Source of the DNA: Agapanthus africanus
Lineage: Eukaryota; Streptophyta; Magnoliopsida; Asparagales; Amaryllidaceae
DNA: 64,000 nt
Reading direction: 5' to 3'
NCBI GenBank assembly: GCA_030015575.1
Contig: CM057342.1
Span: 264,392,867-264,456,866 of the forward strand
Shown here in pieces: positions 12,009 through 24,681 of the stretch. The notes under the pieces are model-generated. The model made no database searches. It saw only the letters and a list, made by a program, of their open reading frames with translations, and was not told the DNA's origin. Both the position numbers and the translations under genes were made by a program. The stretch's first letter is position 1. Each line of letters begins with the position of its first letter.

Positions 12009-12851
12009 CCGATCAAATGAGACTAATCTGCTAGATTTATAAAATTCAAACTAGTTATCTCATAACTACTTTTTTGGATTCCAAACATTGTATCATAATC
12101 ACAGATAGCTAGACGAAGTTAAACTTTTCAATCGAATAAGCAAGCACCCAAAATTTCCCAACAAGCTCAGCACTTGAACGGAGTTCAAAAAATACCCAGA
12201 ACATACCATAGCTCCTATGAACTAGCCGTAGAAGGGTCAACCAATGCCTCACCTGTGGCATCGCTGAACTACCATAAAACCTAGGGTTTGATGGTGGTTC
12301 TGACGGTCACAGAATCGAGTTTGGGTTTCGTTCTTTTAGAGGGCCCACAGAATCGCTTGCAAGATTTTCTGGAGATTTTAAACTCGAGAAAAATCCAACT
12401 CTTGAAAATTTCCAGCGAGGGAAAATATGGGTTATTGATATCCGTTCAAACTTTTTAATAGCGTCTAAATAACCCGAATACATGTTAGAATTACGAATAT
12501 GAAACACTCCGAGTTGCCTTTGCAGAAATTAACATCACATGCAAATTTATCAAAAACAAACAACACCTGAAACCCCAAAACCCAAAAACTGGAACATTAC
12601 CAAAATTTGAAGCCAGAACTCCACTATTCACCAAGGAGCTCGGATTTTAAGCCATTGTGGCTGGCCAGTTTTGGTCAAAATTGCCTCAATTTTTGGTGGT
12701 GTTCATGTTACATCACATATAACATTCTGCAGTTGTTTAAAAAAAATTTAAGACTTTTTAAATTCGACAGAAACCAAGTTTTTGTATTGGGTATTTCGGA
12801 GTAGTTTTGGTTTTGGTAATCCTAGCAAATATCATCTAATTTTCTAGCATG

Positions 12852-12863
12852 GCTCTGTTACCA
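12852..12863 (-). other. C4 primer binding site, tRNA-iMet type
   Basis: On the element strand this reads tggtaacagagc, one base from the LTR and one change from the usual TGGTATCAGAGC. Confidence 0.85.
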
Positions 12864-12864
12864 C

Positions 12865-15076
12865 TGTAGGGTTTCCTAACACGACAGCAAGATTTCGGGA
12901 GGTATCGCCCATGCCATTTTAAAATTTTTTCCGTATTAGCTAATCCTAACCTTAGAATCGTTACTAGAAAATCCGACGATACAAAATGTAAACACTTTAC
13001 ATCAAAGTGAATGAGGGAATACAACCTTTGTAGACCGGTCCTTCACTTCTAAATCTCTATGTCATAGTCCCTTCGCTGCAAGTTGTGAAGACCCGGACTC
13101 TAGTAAGGGTTCACATGAAGAAACGAACAAGCTTGCTCAATGTCTTCGAGGCCGAAGATGATCTACGTCGAAGAGACTCAAGCTCATGCTACCTCTTCAC
13201 TAATGGTGAAATTAGTGAAGCAAACACCCTAAACTAAATGGCTAATAGTAAAGGATAATGAAGTAGGAAGTGGGCTCACTTTAGTTTTATTTTTCTCACA
13301 ATATTTCATCACTTCTCAAAACCCTAGAAAGCTTTTTGAGCTCTTGAAGAAGATGAAGAAAGTGATGAAAGAATAATCAAGTGAGGTTAGAAATGCAACC
13401 ATGGTGAGTGTATGTCATGCACTAACCATTGTAGAGACTAAACCATAGCTATGAGTTAAGGTTGAGTTGATAAATATCTTAAGCTAGACAAAAGAGTAGA
13501 CCAAGTCAATGCAAACTACAAGCTTCTACAAGCTTTGAACAATGAAAAAATATCCACAATTTTGAATTTGCTTGAAATAAATATAAACTATAACATAAAC
13601 CCTAGCATGGTATAAGTCTCATACATACATGTTGCATGTGTAACCTAGCATGACACAACAATATATATCACATATATATTTATGCGTGCAAAGAAAACAA
13701 TTAACATATATCACATATATGTTAAGTGTATCATAAGTGAGAAAAAGAAAAGCTTAAGTGAGCTAATATTAGTTAATGTAATTTAATATATCAAATATAT
13801 AATTCTACGTTAAATTATTAAATCAACACTTGATTTAATATCACATATAACCGACTAATATCAAGTGTAATAACTTATCGAATCAACACTTGATCCGATA
13901 ACCCGGCTATATCACATATAACCGACCTATGTCACATGTTGCGAGAATAGAATACGGTATCACATACACGTATTAATCTCGGTCTTGCACATATTACATA
14001 TGTGCTCCTACTCCGTTTCTCATGAACCAGGAAACCACTGTGTAGGACTCTAAAGACTCTTCAATACGCCGGCGGTAGGTGATGATCATATCAAACACCC
14101 ACAAGGCTCAAGCGGTCTGCTAAACGTAACGGCCATCAGGGTATTGAGCGATAAGAAGATCAACAGGAAAGCTTGCTCATACTCCTGCGAATCTAATCAG
14201 TAACACTACCGTACAATCCGGTCTCTTCGTCTGATATGTCGCATATCAAGGCCTGGGGGTGGTACAACGTCAGACCCCAATAGCTTGATAAGTCATGCCG
14301 ATGCAAGGTCCATAACGGTTCGAGAAACTACTGATAACACTTACCAGTAGATCTTAGCATTCCTGGCCAGGGATTTCCTATTATGGCCAATCGAGTATAG
14401 CGCAACATCAACTCCCAATACCGGGAGAGACAAAACCCCTCCTATCGCTCATTGCCTCTATGTGACTCGGAACTGTACCCAAAAAACACCTTTTTGCAAG
14501 ATCTCTTGACCATGGTATGGTGGAAATCAAAACACAATGGGAATCACACAAGACTCTATGACGATCTCGGGTCTACAGACTAACCTGTATCAGTGTCACC
14601 AGAGAACTGCTATCCGACGATAGGTATAATACCATCTAGGAGTTCGCGACGAGTCTGTCCAGTATACCCAGTCTCCACTGAGCACCTGTATACCTTCTCT
14701 GATTTCAAACACCAATGGATATGGGATCATCCATCGCCCATCATATGGGTTGAGAAGCGTATACGCTAGTCTACTCTGGAGTATCGATGCCCTGTCTCGA
14801 TAGTCCCACGACTAGGAACATTTGAAGGATGTACTTGCCGACTACCTCTACCCTACTAGTATGATCTGTATCATAATCCTGGTAGTCAAGTACTCATCCT
14901 AAGGGCTTTATCAACATGTAATAGAGAGACAATAAGTGTACATGTTAAGATAAAGTGCAATCAGATAGCATACTATCATGTCAAGCAAGAAAGTCTTCCA
15001 TATATATGCCCAAGCATCCACTACAATATACATCACATGTACAGTAATGACCTTTAGGGAATACATATAACTAACA
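12865..15076 (-). repeat. C4 5' LTR
   Basis: This 2212-bp sequence starts TGTAGGG and ends ACTAACA, the same length and termini as the right LTR of C2. It carries the conserved inner block caataccgggagagac near 14416-14431. Its partner LTR lies left of the window. The flank ctttg (15077-15081) is the expected target duplication, but only one side is visible. Its insertion point is the integrase region of C3. Confidence 0.88.
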
Positions 15077-15802
15077 CTTTGGGTATCCCACAAACTTACA
15101 CTGTACTGAGCATGCCTCGAGCTTGTCCGCATGCTGCTTTTTGACAAAAGCTGGACATCCCCATGTCTTAAAGTGTTTAAGACAGGGTTTCTTCCCACTC
15201 CACATCTGATATAGTGTGGTAGGCACTGACTTAGTAGGAACCTGGTTCAAAAGATATGCAGCTGATTCTAGAGCATATCCCCAGAAGGATCGCGGCAACT
15301 AAGCCTTACTCATTATTGAACGAACCATATCCAATAGGGTTCTGTTCCGCCTTTCCGATACACCATTGTGTTGTGGCGTGTATGGAGGAGTAAGCTGAGA
15401 GAGAATTCCATTCTCTTTTAGGTAATCCAGGAACACAGCACTCAAGTATTCACCACCTCGATCATATCTTAGCGTCTTGATACTTTTGCCTGTTTGTTTT
15501 TCCACTTCATTCTTATATTCCCGGAATTTCTCAAAGGCCTCGGATTTATGCTTCATCAAAAAGACATGTCCATACCTAAAGAAATCATCCGTAAAAGTAA
15601 TGAAGTAAGAATAACCACTTCGCGCATGTGTAGACATTGGACCACACACATCGCTATATATGAGTTCCAAGAGCTCGCTCGCTCTTACTCCGTGTCCAGT
15701 GAACGGAGTCTTTGTCATCTTTCCCATGAGACAAGATTGACAAGTTGCATAAGACTGATATTTGAACGAATCCAAACATCCCTCTCTATGTAACTTAGTC
15801 AA
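15077..15802 (-). pseudogene. C3 integrase (fossil, part)
   Basis: Two frames cover the copia integrase core. They carry CQSCLMGKMTKTPFTGHG, the catalytic-region motifs YSDVCGPMSTHARSGYSYF and FTDDFFRYGHVFLM, and LTPPYTPQHNGVSERRNRTL around the last catalytic glutamate, followed by PRSFWGYALESAAYLLNQ. The 3' part is cut by the C4 insertion. Confidence 0.9.
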
Positions 15803-15898
15803 CCGTGTTTCATTGATGTGACCCAGTCTATAATACCATAAGAAAGCATGATTTAGTTCCAGAGACTTTCTTTTAAGTGTGTTCTGGAAACTGAAAAC

Positions 15899-16903
15899 CT
15901 AAGCTTGATTTAATACATATATACCGTTATCTAATGTACCTGACCCAATCAAAACTTGATTTAGGTGGATGTGGACCACAACGATTACAAATGTAAAATC
16001 ATATCTTTCCTTAGAAAGTAAGGATACAGATATGATATTACAAGCTAGACTAGGTACATACAAATAGTTACGTAGAATCAATATCTGCCTACTTTTCAAT
16101 CCAAGGTGATATTCCCCTACAGATTCAGCGTCCACGCTCATTCCGTTAGCAACCCTGAGAGTCATATCACCTACCTTGATAATTCTGCGGTTTCTCAAAG
16201 CCTGTAATGAATTAAAGATATGAGATCCTGATCCGGTATCTAGTACCCAGGAAGTAGAGTTAATTGACATACAGTTTTCTATTACAAACACACCCGAAGT
16301 CGAAGCCACAACATGCTTCGGATCCTGGATTCTGGCTTTCAAAGCCCTGCAATCCCTCTGCCAATGCCCTTTCCCGTGACAATAGGAACATCCCTCCTTC
16401 CTTACTGTCATCCCTGAAACTTTTGCCTTTCCCTGTCCCTCTACCTTACTGATACCGCCTATCGGCTTTGTGGAGATCTTCTTCTTCTCACCCTTGGGTT
16501 CCTCCTTGGATTCAGAAGAGGAAGATTCCCCAATAACCTGAGCGGATGTCGACCTGGTTTCCTTTAGGGTGCCCTCATCTTGAAGTATAACTTTCTTCCC
16601 TTGAGCGTAAGTAGAAGGTAGGGACTGTAGAATCAAGTCAGCACATGACCCGTTCTTCAACGTGTTCTCCAGGTCCGTGAGCTCATCTATATAGCTAGTC
16701 ATCGTAAGGACGTTGTCCTCTACAGATGACCCAATAGCCAACATCGCTTGAAGCAATTCTTTCGAGGTCTCATATCTTGTGATAAGAGATTGCTCTCCAT
16801 ATAAATCTTTGTTATGGAGGAAGATGGATGCTAAGTCCATCTTCTCGTGCTGCCTCTGATTTACACCATTTATTGAGGCCAACACGAGGCACTTGGCATT
16901 CAC
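15899..16903 (-). pseudogene. C3 gag C-terminal half and protease (fossil)
   Basis: A 334-residue frame begins inside the copia gag domain (MDLASIFLHNKDLYGEQS, ILQSLPSTYAQG). It continues with a lysine-rich stretch, a CCHC zinc knuckle CSYCHGKGHWQRDC, and the aspartic protease motif WVLDTGSGSHIFNSL. It ends just before the integrase zinc-binding region. Confidence 0.9.
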
Positions 16904-17094
16904 ACTGTCCTTTTCCGATGTCTTATGGATATCAATATCCGTGACGGTGAAAACTGGACTTGAGACGGCGGGGCTTGAGTAGTAAAGAGGTGTCCTGGCT
17001 TGTCATAGGTAATGGACATCTGGACAGATCTTTGCCAGTCATTATAGTCAGATTTAGTCATTTTATTATCTAGATGTAACCTATGTCCGGTCAC
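16900..17094 (-). pseudogene. C3 gag N-terminal part (fossil)
   Basis: The first residues of gag (MTKSDYNDWQRSVQMSITYD) resemble the start of C1 gag (LTGPNYKDWLRNVKIAITYD). It lies immediately downstream of the leader's pyrimidine tract. Confidence 0.8.
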
Positions 17095-17110
17095 GAGGTC
17101 GCTGCAATTA

Positions 17111-17133
17111 AGAGAGAGAGAGAGAGAGAGAGA
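17111..17133. repeat. (AG)n microsatellite / pyrimidine tract before C3 gag
   Basis: On the element strand this is a (CT)n run leading to ttaattgcag and then gag. It looks like a splice-acceptor pyrimidine tract. C1 (near 42505-42526) and C2 (near 51152-51172) have the equivalent. Confidence 0.7.
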
Positions 17134-19141
17134 AGAAAATACTTAGCATGATGATCTTGCAACTATAGATTGGTTTTTAATCTATCTAAACAGGATGGCT
17201 CTCACTGTCTTTTGAATCATTCTTCAAACCATAAAAGAGGAATTAGTCAGGATTGATCTCACCATACAATTCTTGCTTAACCATTCGGCCAGGCTAGTGT
17301 CGGTACTTTGAGGGAGGTTTTACGACGCTTTCGCGAAGTTTCTTAATTAAATAACCTCTTTTCCCTGGAGGCGTAGCCCCGCTAACACTGTTTCAGACAC
17401 CTACCTGGTTTATTGCATTGATCGTTAAGTGAAAAAATCTCCCGAGGAGTGGCATATACTTACAGTAGGATCGGGATCCAAATATCATTGTACGATAATC
17501 CTGAAGGAATCCTACCAACATTATCACACTCCAAATGGTATGCAGTACTAGAAAGTTTCAGTTTCTTTAGCAACTCCCGATGTGGATTTTTGCCCCATGC
17601 TCTTATGACCTTGACTAAGGCCAACAAATCATAAGTCACATGTCAAGTTCTACCCATCATTGTCTAGATTAATTTGAACCCACCCATACATACCCTTGAC
17701 TAAGGCCAACAAAGTAGTATGACTGCCTCAAACCAACGCATATATCTATGCAACATATGAATACCCAGCAGCTACCAATCACTATGCCTTGACTAAGACC
17801 AACAAACATAGCTTGAATACTATTGAATATTCATATGAAATGACGGAGGGCTACGACTGGTTTTGGCAAAACCGTGAACGTAGTGAACTTGATATAATCG
17901 AAGGAACCTGATAGCTTTTAAAAGGAGTGGTTTAAGCTCCGCATTTAAAAGTCCGCTGTTTTGAAAAAACCGAGTGGTTTTAAAATTGTTTCGACGATTC
18001 AACTTTGTTTTATTTACTTTGCATTAATGTAATGCAGTCCCATCATTTACACCTATCATCACAGAAAGAAACGAAAATATGACGTACGCTTATGCCATCC
18101 GCATTCGCCACTGGGCCCCGTCTAACACTGTTAGGTTACTTAACTAACACCAGAGCGGGGGCTGGACTAGCGCGGATGCAAAACATAAGCAACGTCTAAT
18201 ATATAATATATATTATAACCATTCGTCTCACGCAATAATAGGCATTTCAGATCACAGATGAACATATTGGATATACTAGGAATTCCGCGTTTCTTTTAAG
18301 TATGTAACGAAAGTCGGATTCCACGGTCGTGATGAATAGCTAAACCCCACCCCAGACCCCTACGGGTGCGGCAAACTACCCGCCAAATACCCGAAGTGAA
18401 GCAACCACCCTCATCAAAGTGAGTAGGCCACTCATCACTTCAAAGTACCCGGTAGTTTGTGCACCCCACCTTGGGTCTATCCTAGGAGCAGAAAACAGTA
18501 AAAGAAATAATATACAACAGTGGCTACAACCTCAACCCGGATGTGCCCCGCAAAATAATATTACATAACTTTAAATTTACATCGAATGAAAGAATGAGAA
18601 CCCTCATCTTACATCCCCGGCTATTCATCCACGATGATCTAACAAGTTCATATCCACAAACCAATAAAGCAACACAGATATATGCAACCCCGACTAATCG
18701 ACGTATAGCAATTAGTTGACGTTTCCAAACACATATATATCACAACTTAAAACATTAAATGACGTTAAAACTATGACTTAGAAACACTCCGTATTGCTAC
18801 AGTAAAAAGATAACAGTATATCCAAAATTGGCAAAAACAAACAACACCTGAGATCTTAGATCCAAGCAACTAGAACACAGACCAAAATTCAAAGCATTTC
18901 ACCACAACAAAAAAGGTGACACCCGTTTTTTTGAGATTTTGGCTGGTCCTATTCCGGTGAAACTACTTCAATTTTGGTGTGTGGTCATATCGCAACAAGT
19001 AGAGCACTCTGCAATTGTTTAAAAAAAATTTAGAGGCTCGGAAAAATTTGACAGAAACTTGGATCTTTGTCTCGATGTTTCGGAGTTATTTCAGTTTCGT
19101 AGTTTTATACTTTGTCTAACCTGTTAGCTATAGTTTAGTTG
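17134..19141 (-). other. C3 5' leader
   Basis: This non-coding leader of about 2 kb is homologous by blocks to the leaders of C1, C2 and C5. It contains three copies of a cttgactaaggccaac motif (17609-17627, 17694-17712, 17787-17805) and a domain closed by gatgaatagc/ggctattc (about 18326-18640). Confidence 0.85.
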
Positions 19142-19153
19142 GCTCTGATACCA
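19142..19153 (-). other. C3 primer binding site, tRNA-iMet
   Basis: The element strand reads tggtatcagagc, exactly the initiator-Met complement, one base from the LTR. Confidence 0.92.
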
Positions 19154-19154
19154 T

Positions 19155-21164
19155 TGTAAGTCTATGTCACGCACCCCGCGTGTCCGCGGGGAAGCGGAAT
19201 TTTCAAAAAACGATTTTTCAAATCTCGCAACACGGACTTAAACTCCAGGATCGATGTTAAACCCTAGCTAACAAAATACTGTATGCGGTTTAACTACTCG
19301 GATGAAAGTTATACCTTACGAAACCAAGTCCTCTGGGTCTTTTAGTCGCTCTCCTCCTCGTCATCGTAGGCTCGAAGAATCGTTACGGATCGTGGCTTCC
19401 TCGTCGGTTTCCTCGAGTCAAAGACGATCCACCCGAGAGTCTATTGTCCGAGCTCCAACCACAACTCCGAGGTAACTATGGAAAGTAGCTTGCTAGACTA
19501 GATGGCCTAGGTGATGTAAAGAGTGAATATGGAATACTTTGTCTCTTGGAACCCTAGGTTTCTCAACTCATGAGACTTTTAGGGTTTTGAAGAAAAGAAG
19601 AGGACTTGAGGAAAAAAATAGAGAGTGGAGTTGTGAACCTTGGAAAATAGATGGCTGCCTCTTTTTGAATGAATGAAGCCTATCAATAATTGAGGAGAAA
19701 AATATCTCACACAAATATCAAGTGAGCTTCACAAATATTTTGTCGTGAGTCATTACCATGTGTCACCAAGTAGCCATGCTAGTTTCAATGTTCAAACCCA
19801 CCTCATTTCCTCACTTAATAAAGTTTAATCCCAAAAAGAAACAAAACCTTAATATGTGTCCCCTTCTAGAAGCTTTCCCGACAAATTACGAGAATACCCC
19901 CAATCCATATATACATAGCCACATTCGTATTCCAAAGAATACGAATACAAAGAGAAGAAACAAATCCATCAGTACAATACTAGGATCCGGCTTAAACCAA
20001 AGCCCGCTAGTATTATCCGCCCGAACATCATACGCGCACAAGTGCACGTAAGTGTTCGAAGCCCTGACGTAAAACCATACGACCTCTACATCTTTCGTCC
20101 AATGCAGGGAAACCCTCTGTGTGGGACTCTAAAGACTCGACAGTACGCTGGCAGTGGGTTTAACCACAAGCTGCAAGCGGTACTAGCTGCACGTAACGGC
20201 TACCCAGGTATCTGTCGATGAGAAGGCCGATGAGCAAACCCAACCGAACTTCTACTAAGTCTGCATGTGACAATCTACGTACAGTCCGGTCTGTTCGTCT
20301 AAGAGTATCGCATATCGGGCCTAGGAGGCGGTAATCGTCAGACCCCTAATAGCGCAATAAGTCGTGCCGGAGTGTAGTCCAAAACACCCTGAAGAAACTA
20401 CTGGAATACCTACCAGTAAATCTCGCTTGCCCTGTCCAGGGACTTTGTGTAATGGCTCTCCAAACACAGGGCGATATCAACCCCCAATACCGGGAGAGAC
20501 GAATCATATCTAACCGCCACTGCCTCCAAGTGCTTCGGGACTGCACCCAAGTACTACCTGTTTGCACGACTCCTTTAAGCCGTGGTAGGGTAGTAATCAA
20601 AGTACAGTGGGAACACACTTAAGGCGAAGTAGCAGTGTCAAGTCGACGGACTAAGCTGTACTCATGTCACCTGGGAATTGCTACCCGACGATAGGTATAA
20701 TACCCACCTACAGTTCTCGATGAGTTCTGTCCGGTATACTCATAACCTAATGAGCACCTGCATACTATCTCCAGTACGACGTACTAATGGCTGTGGGATA
20801 GACCATATCCCCTGGTGAAATGAGAAGCGCATACATTAGTCTACTCTGGAATATCGATGCCATGTCTCGATAATCCTACGACTAGGGACCTATATAAGGA
20901 TGTTCTTGTAGATTACCCAGCCCCCACTAGTGTGACTGCCATCATAACGCTGGTAATCAAGCAAAGATCCTAAGGGCTCTACTAATATGTATAAGTGATA
21001 TGCTAAAAGAAACACATGCACATATTGAATTAGAAACAAACCAAATAGCATACTACCATTTTGAGCAAGACTGTCAATACAACTGTGAATATCCCAAGCT
21101 TCCATTAAGTAATATACAAACCGGTATGATACAATAATGGCCTCTAGGGCATACATCACTAACA
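19155..21164 (-). repeat. C3 5' LTR
   Basis: This 2010-bp sequence starts TGTAAG and ends ACTAACA. It contains the conserved block cccccaataccgggagagac near 20480-20499. Its outer flank aatcc (21165-21169) is the expected target duplication. Confidence 0.88.
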
Positions 21165-21605
21165 AATCCCTCACATGAGTTGTGAACCCTTAAGCTTGTG
21201 AGAACCCTAGTGAGCAAACATAACCCCTACTTCACCATCCTAGACTAGATTACCGCTTTGGTGTAGTGTGTTTACTTCACTAAAGAGTTTAGTGAAGAAG
21301 TAGCTTGGATTAGCGGACTTCGGGTGGATCATCTTCGGCACGAAGGTCATCAAAGGAAGTACGTTCAACCTTCAAGTGGAGCCTAATGGAGTCGCGTGGA
21401 CTACAACCCGGAGCTTTAGAAGAGAAGGACACGGTCTACAAAGGTTGTAGCCATCCATCTCTTAGTGTAAAGTTTATGATATCATGTTTAAAACTCTAAT
21501 CTTCTAGTTTGATCCTAAGTTAATGTTCATTAGCACCATGGAATTTTTAAAATTGCATGTGTGATGCTTGTTTAAACCCTACCGTGGTGCTATCATACAC
21601 TTTCA
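21165..21605 (+). repeat. C5 5' LTR, downstream portion
   Basis: This is the last ~440 bp of a plus-strand copia LTR. It resembles the reverse complement of the C2 and C4 LTR starts (tctacaaaggttgta, the gatcatcttcggc block) and ends just before a primer site. The upstream part was separated by the C3 insertion and lies outside the window. Confidence 0.8.
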
Positions 21606-21618
21606 TGATATCAGAGCC
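21606..21618 (+). other. C5 primer binding site, tRNA-iMet type
   Basis: The sequence tgatatcagagcc directly follows the LTR end and differs at one base from TGGTATCAGAGCC. Confidence 0.85.
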
Positions 21619-21803
21619 AGGCTAGAACATTTGGGTAGGTCGTTACGACGTTAAAGTGTTCGATCGGTTTTCGAAGCCCATATTTTATCAAGTTTCTGTC
21701 GATTTTTCAAAAGTTAGAATTTTTAAAATTAAAAATATGCAGAAAATCATGCAGGGTTTGTAATGGAGCCTCAAGAAATTTGATGACCCGACTCCTTCAA
21801 ACG

Positions 21804-21850
21804 ACCGCGGAACCGCGGTCAAACCCCATGTTTGGTCGCGGTTCCGCCGC
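21804..21850 (+). promoter_or_regulatory. C5 GC-rich leader hairpin
   Basis: The arms 21804-21824 and 21830-21850 include ccgcggaaccgcgg and gcggttccg. Two of the four mismatches in the DNA would be G-U pairs in RNA, so the fold is kept. The loop is 5 nt. It lies about 200 nt inside the LTR, as in C1 and C2. Confidence 0.7.
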
Positions 21851-22114
21851 AAGTTAGTGGAGTTGAGGTGTCTTTTTCGTTGTGCTACTCCATCTTGTCA
21901 TTTTTCACTCTCTGGGTATTTTTGATGAGGCTCAAGTTGTTGAGGTCTCTGGAATTTGTGGGTGTTTGAAAATCAATCGAAATGTTTAGCGTTGTATAGA
22001 TGATGATGATATGTGATACAATATTTGGAATCCAGCATAATTGGTTTTGTGAAAACTAGTTGGTATTTTGTAAATCTGGTATTTTGTAAATCTAGTATTT
22101 TAGTCTCGATTAAT

Positions 22115-22160
22115 CGATTGCCACGGAGTTTTGATTCGGATCAAAACTCCGTTGCAATCG
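22115..22160 (+). promoter_or_regulatory. C5 leader hairpin, 21-bp stem
   Basis: The arms 22115-22135 and 22140-22160 are complementary at 20 of 21 positions around a tcgg loop. A diverged copy occurs in C4 (11969-12008). Confidence 0.75.
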
Positions 22161-23035
22161 CGTATAGTACGCGGATACTCGTCGGATAACATTACTAGAT
22201 AGCCGCACCTCACAGCCCTTACCAAGTAACTGTAGGAGAACCCCGTTTCCAAAATCACCTACTTGGGTGCTCGCGGCTATGGTGTTTCGCCTAAGTGCAT
22301 TTTGTCGACGGCATCGGGGGTATGGCCATCTACTAAAGTTTTCAACGAGCATTCGATTGGGTAGTCAGGAATCTTGTTGAATTGCCCGACTAGTTATTGA
22401 AAAGTGTTTTCAATTTGAGATTAAAATGCAAGGTTTATAGGTTAGGCATGAAATTCGGAATATGAGATATTCCGGGTTTATGATGTTTAAGGAAATACGG
22501 ATTCTAATTATTGTAGTTTTTCATTTCTTTTCTGCGACCGTAAGTGTAATATGTAATGTATCTCCGATCTCGTTACTATATGTCAACGACATTTTGGATA
22601 TGCATATTTACTTACGTTGATGACATGTGATGTTATGTGTTGCTGATATGTTATATTGGATCGTCGTGAATGAATAGCCGGGGGTTTTATGTGAGATGAG
22701 AGTTTTTCAATTTTCATTCATGTAAAATTTGTATGTAATATTCTTTTATCGGGACACTTCCGGGTTGAGGATGATGTCACCATTGATATATATTATTTAC
22801 TTTTCCGCATTAGGATAGACCCCAGGTGGAGAGCACAAGTAACCGGGTTCTGGAGTACAGTGGGAGACCATCTTGAGGAGTCTAAACCGGGTCTCCTAAC
22901 TCTAGAATTGGTAGGGTTGCTTGCCGCTCTCGTACGGGTCTAGGGATGTGGGTTTGGCTATTCATCACGACTGTGGAATCCGTGTTTTTCATTACTGGTT
23001 GAATTTAAAACACGGACCTCCTAGTATATCCAACA

Positions 23036-24681
23036 TGTCACGACCCGAAAAAGGCAAGTGACTGGCACTTGAATCATGTGAAGTCTATAGGACCCCACCT
23101 AATTCAAGTAAGCCAAAAGCACAGAAATCTAAACCTTTTTAGGGGAAAATAATGGAGGTGCGGTTTTGAAATAAGGTTTACTGAAATCAAACTTATTCTT
23201 ATATATATATATACATAAGTAGTAATATATGAAGCACTATGTTTATATCTAACTTGAAAACCCTTTTTTATCGTTTGAAATTCGGGAAACACCTCCTTTG
23301 TAATTTTTAACCCAAAACGAATACAAGCAATAATATATAAGGCATCCCCAAGCGGGAGCTAGCTCTTCGCCAATTGGCAGAAACAACCACGCAAGTAATA
23401 TAAATATACAATGCCGAAGGCGAGGATCAAAACTCAGAAGGAAAGTGAGAAACTAAACATCACCAAGAAAACCAGAAACAACTACAAATACATAAGCACG
23501 ACTCTAGGGCTGAAAAATACACAAACTACGGTTATCTAAGTCTACTAAATATACAAGTCTGGTTGATGGAGCCTTTAACTTGATACAGCTGAAAAAAATA
23601 ACAATACAACTGAAATATAAAGTACATGGACAACGGTGGTCACGATGCAAGTGAACCCACCTACCAAGAAATCACCCGAATGAAATGATGTGCCAGCAAG
23701 CCGCAGCGGAACCTGTACGGCCGAACCTGCAAGAAACTGTGGCACAACGGGGGTGAGTTGCCAACTCGTGAGTAGAAGATATCACCGACTAGAAATCGAA
23801 TGTATGACGATCTCCTAGGTCATACAATAATATACTCATAATATAACACTGAAATATCTAGTAGTGGCAAAGGTAATTATCTAAGCATAAATGTAATACC
23901 AAGTACCCGTATCAGTGTCACAAAGTAGCAACATGTCATATTTATAATATGTGAATGCATCATGAATGAATAATTAACATGAAATCAGGATATACCTGTA
24001 TGAGAAAGTTGTGTTCTTATCTTAGTTAAATTTTAGTATAAAAACTGAAGTATCATCAATGAAATCGACAGAAATCCGTGTCAAACATCGACACAAAATC
24101 CTCAAATCCCGAGCTCCGTCAGTCCGGATTGCCTATATAATCAAATCTCATGACTATGGTCGTATCCTCTGGATATCCGCCGCGTAAAATATCACTGGTA
24201 GGTAGTCCTCCCCTGCCAGGCTCATCATCTACAACTCGAGCTTCTTGCCCCGGGGTACCTTACCGAGTCCACCATGCACCCGAGACGGTTCATCCTACTC
24301 CTCGAATAGGGTCTCGAAAACCAACTCAATCAGGAAAACTCATGTTGGATGCCATATACATCATATCATGAGAAAACCGCAACTTGCGTTTTTAAAATGA
24401 TATCAAGTTTATAAAATTCTTGTGGTTTCCCCTAAATCCAGAAATCTCATTGAAAATCCAAAATCTCAAAATCATGAGTCAATAAACAATGAATATCGGC
24501 ATAAAGCCCCATAATATTGACTAACAGAATGAATATATAAATGCATGGGGTATCTAAGTAAGGAATACAATATCTAAACTAGCATATGAGAGCAAGCATA
24601 CTAATAATGTGTTGAAACTACCAGCTAGCAGGTTATACTAATAAAGTAACGTTTTCTAAAGTGTACGTAACATAGAAATTA
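23036..24681 (-). repeat. L2: LARD-like LTR, first part
   Basis: It starts TGTCACGACCCG, matches the start of the L1 LTR and keeps internal landmarks in order (ggcatccccaagcgggagct; the ctccgtcagtccggat block), but is clearly more diverged. It lacks the 59-bp minisatellite. L1 interrupts it at 24682 and it resumes at 59142. Only one LTR is in view, so a solo LTR and a full element cannot be told apart. Confidence 0.78.
24677..24681. repeat. L1 target site duplication, left copy
   Basis: The bases aatta are identical to 59142-59146 and lie in the L2 LTR. Confidence 0.9.

Larger units (their letters stand above)
11507..12851 (-). mobile_element. C4 copia 5' leader (right part)
   Basis: This is the leader of a minus-strand copia element, alignable by eye to the C2 leader (52960-53895) in blocks such as cagccgtagaaggg and ctagagggtcca. 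It contains a long hairpin at 11969-12008, and a ~300-nt block (about 11740-12010) that also occurs, on the opposite strand, in C5 (22115-22380). There is no coding content; short minus-strand ORFs here are chance. Confidence 0.8.
15077..21164 (-). mobile_element. C3: Ty1/copia retrotransposon, 5' part only, broken
   Basis: The visible part of this minus-strand copia element runs from its 5' LTR (19155-21164) through primer site, leader, gag and protease into integrase, where C4 interrupts it at 15076/15077. Reverse transcriptase, RNase H and the 3' LTR must lie left of the window. Protein similarity to C1 is high in integrase and protease. The reading frame has at least three breaks. The 2.0 kb TGTAAG-type LTR groups it with C6. 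The element is inserted in the LTR of C5. Confidence 0.9.
21619..23035 (+). mobile_element. C5 copia 5' leader (fragment)
   Basis: This plus-strand leader is homologous to the C1, C2 and C3 leaders. It contains the GC-rich hairpin (21804-21850), a near-perfect hairpin (22115-22160), and a domain closed by gaatagcc (22671-22678) and ggctattc (22956-22963). It stops at 23035, where the L2 LTR begins. The rest of C5 is not in the window. Confidence 0.82.
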
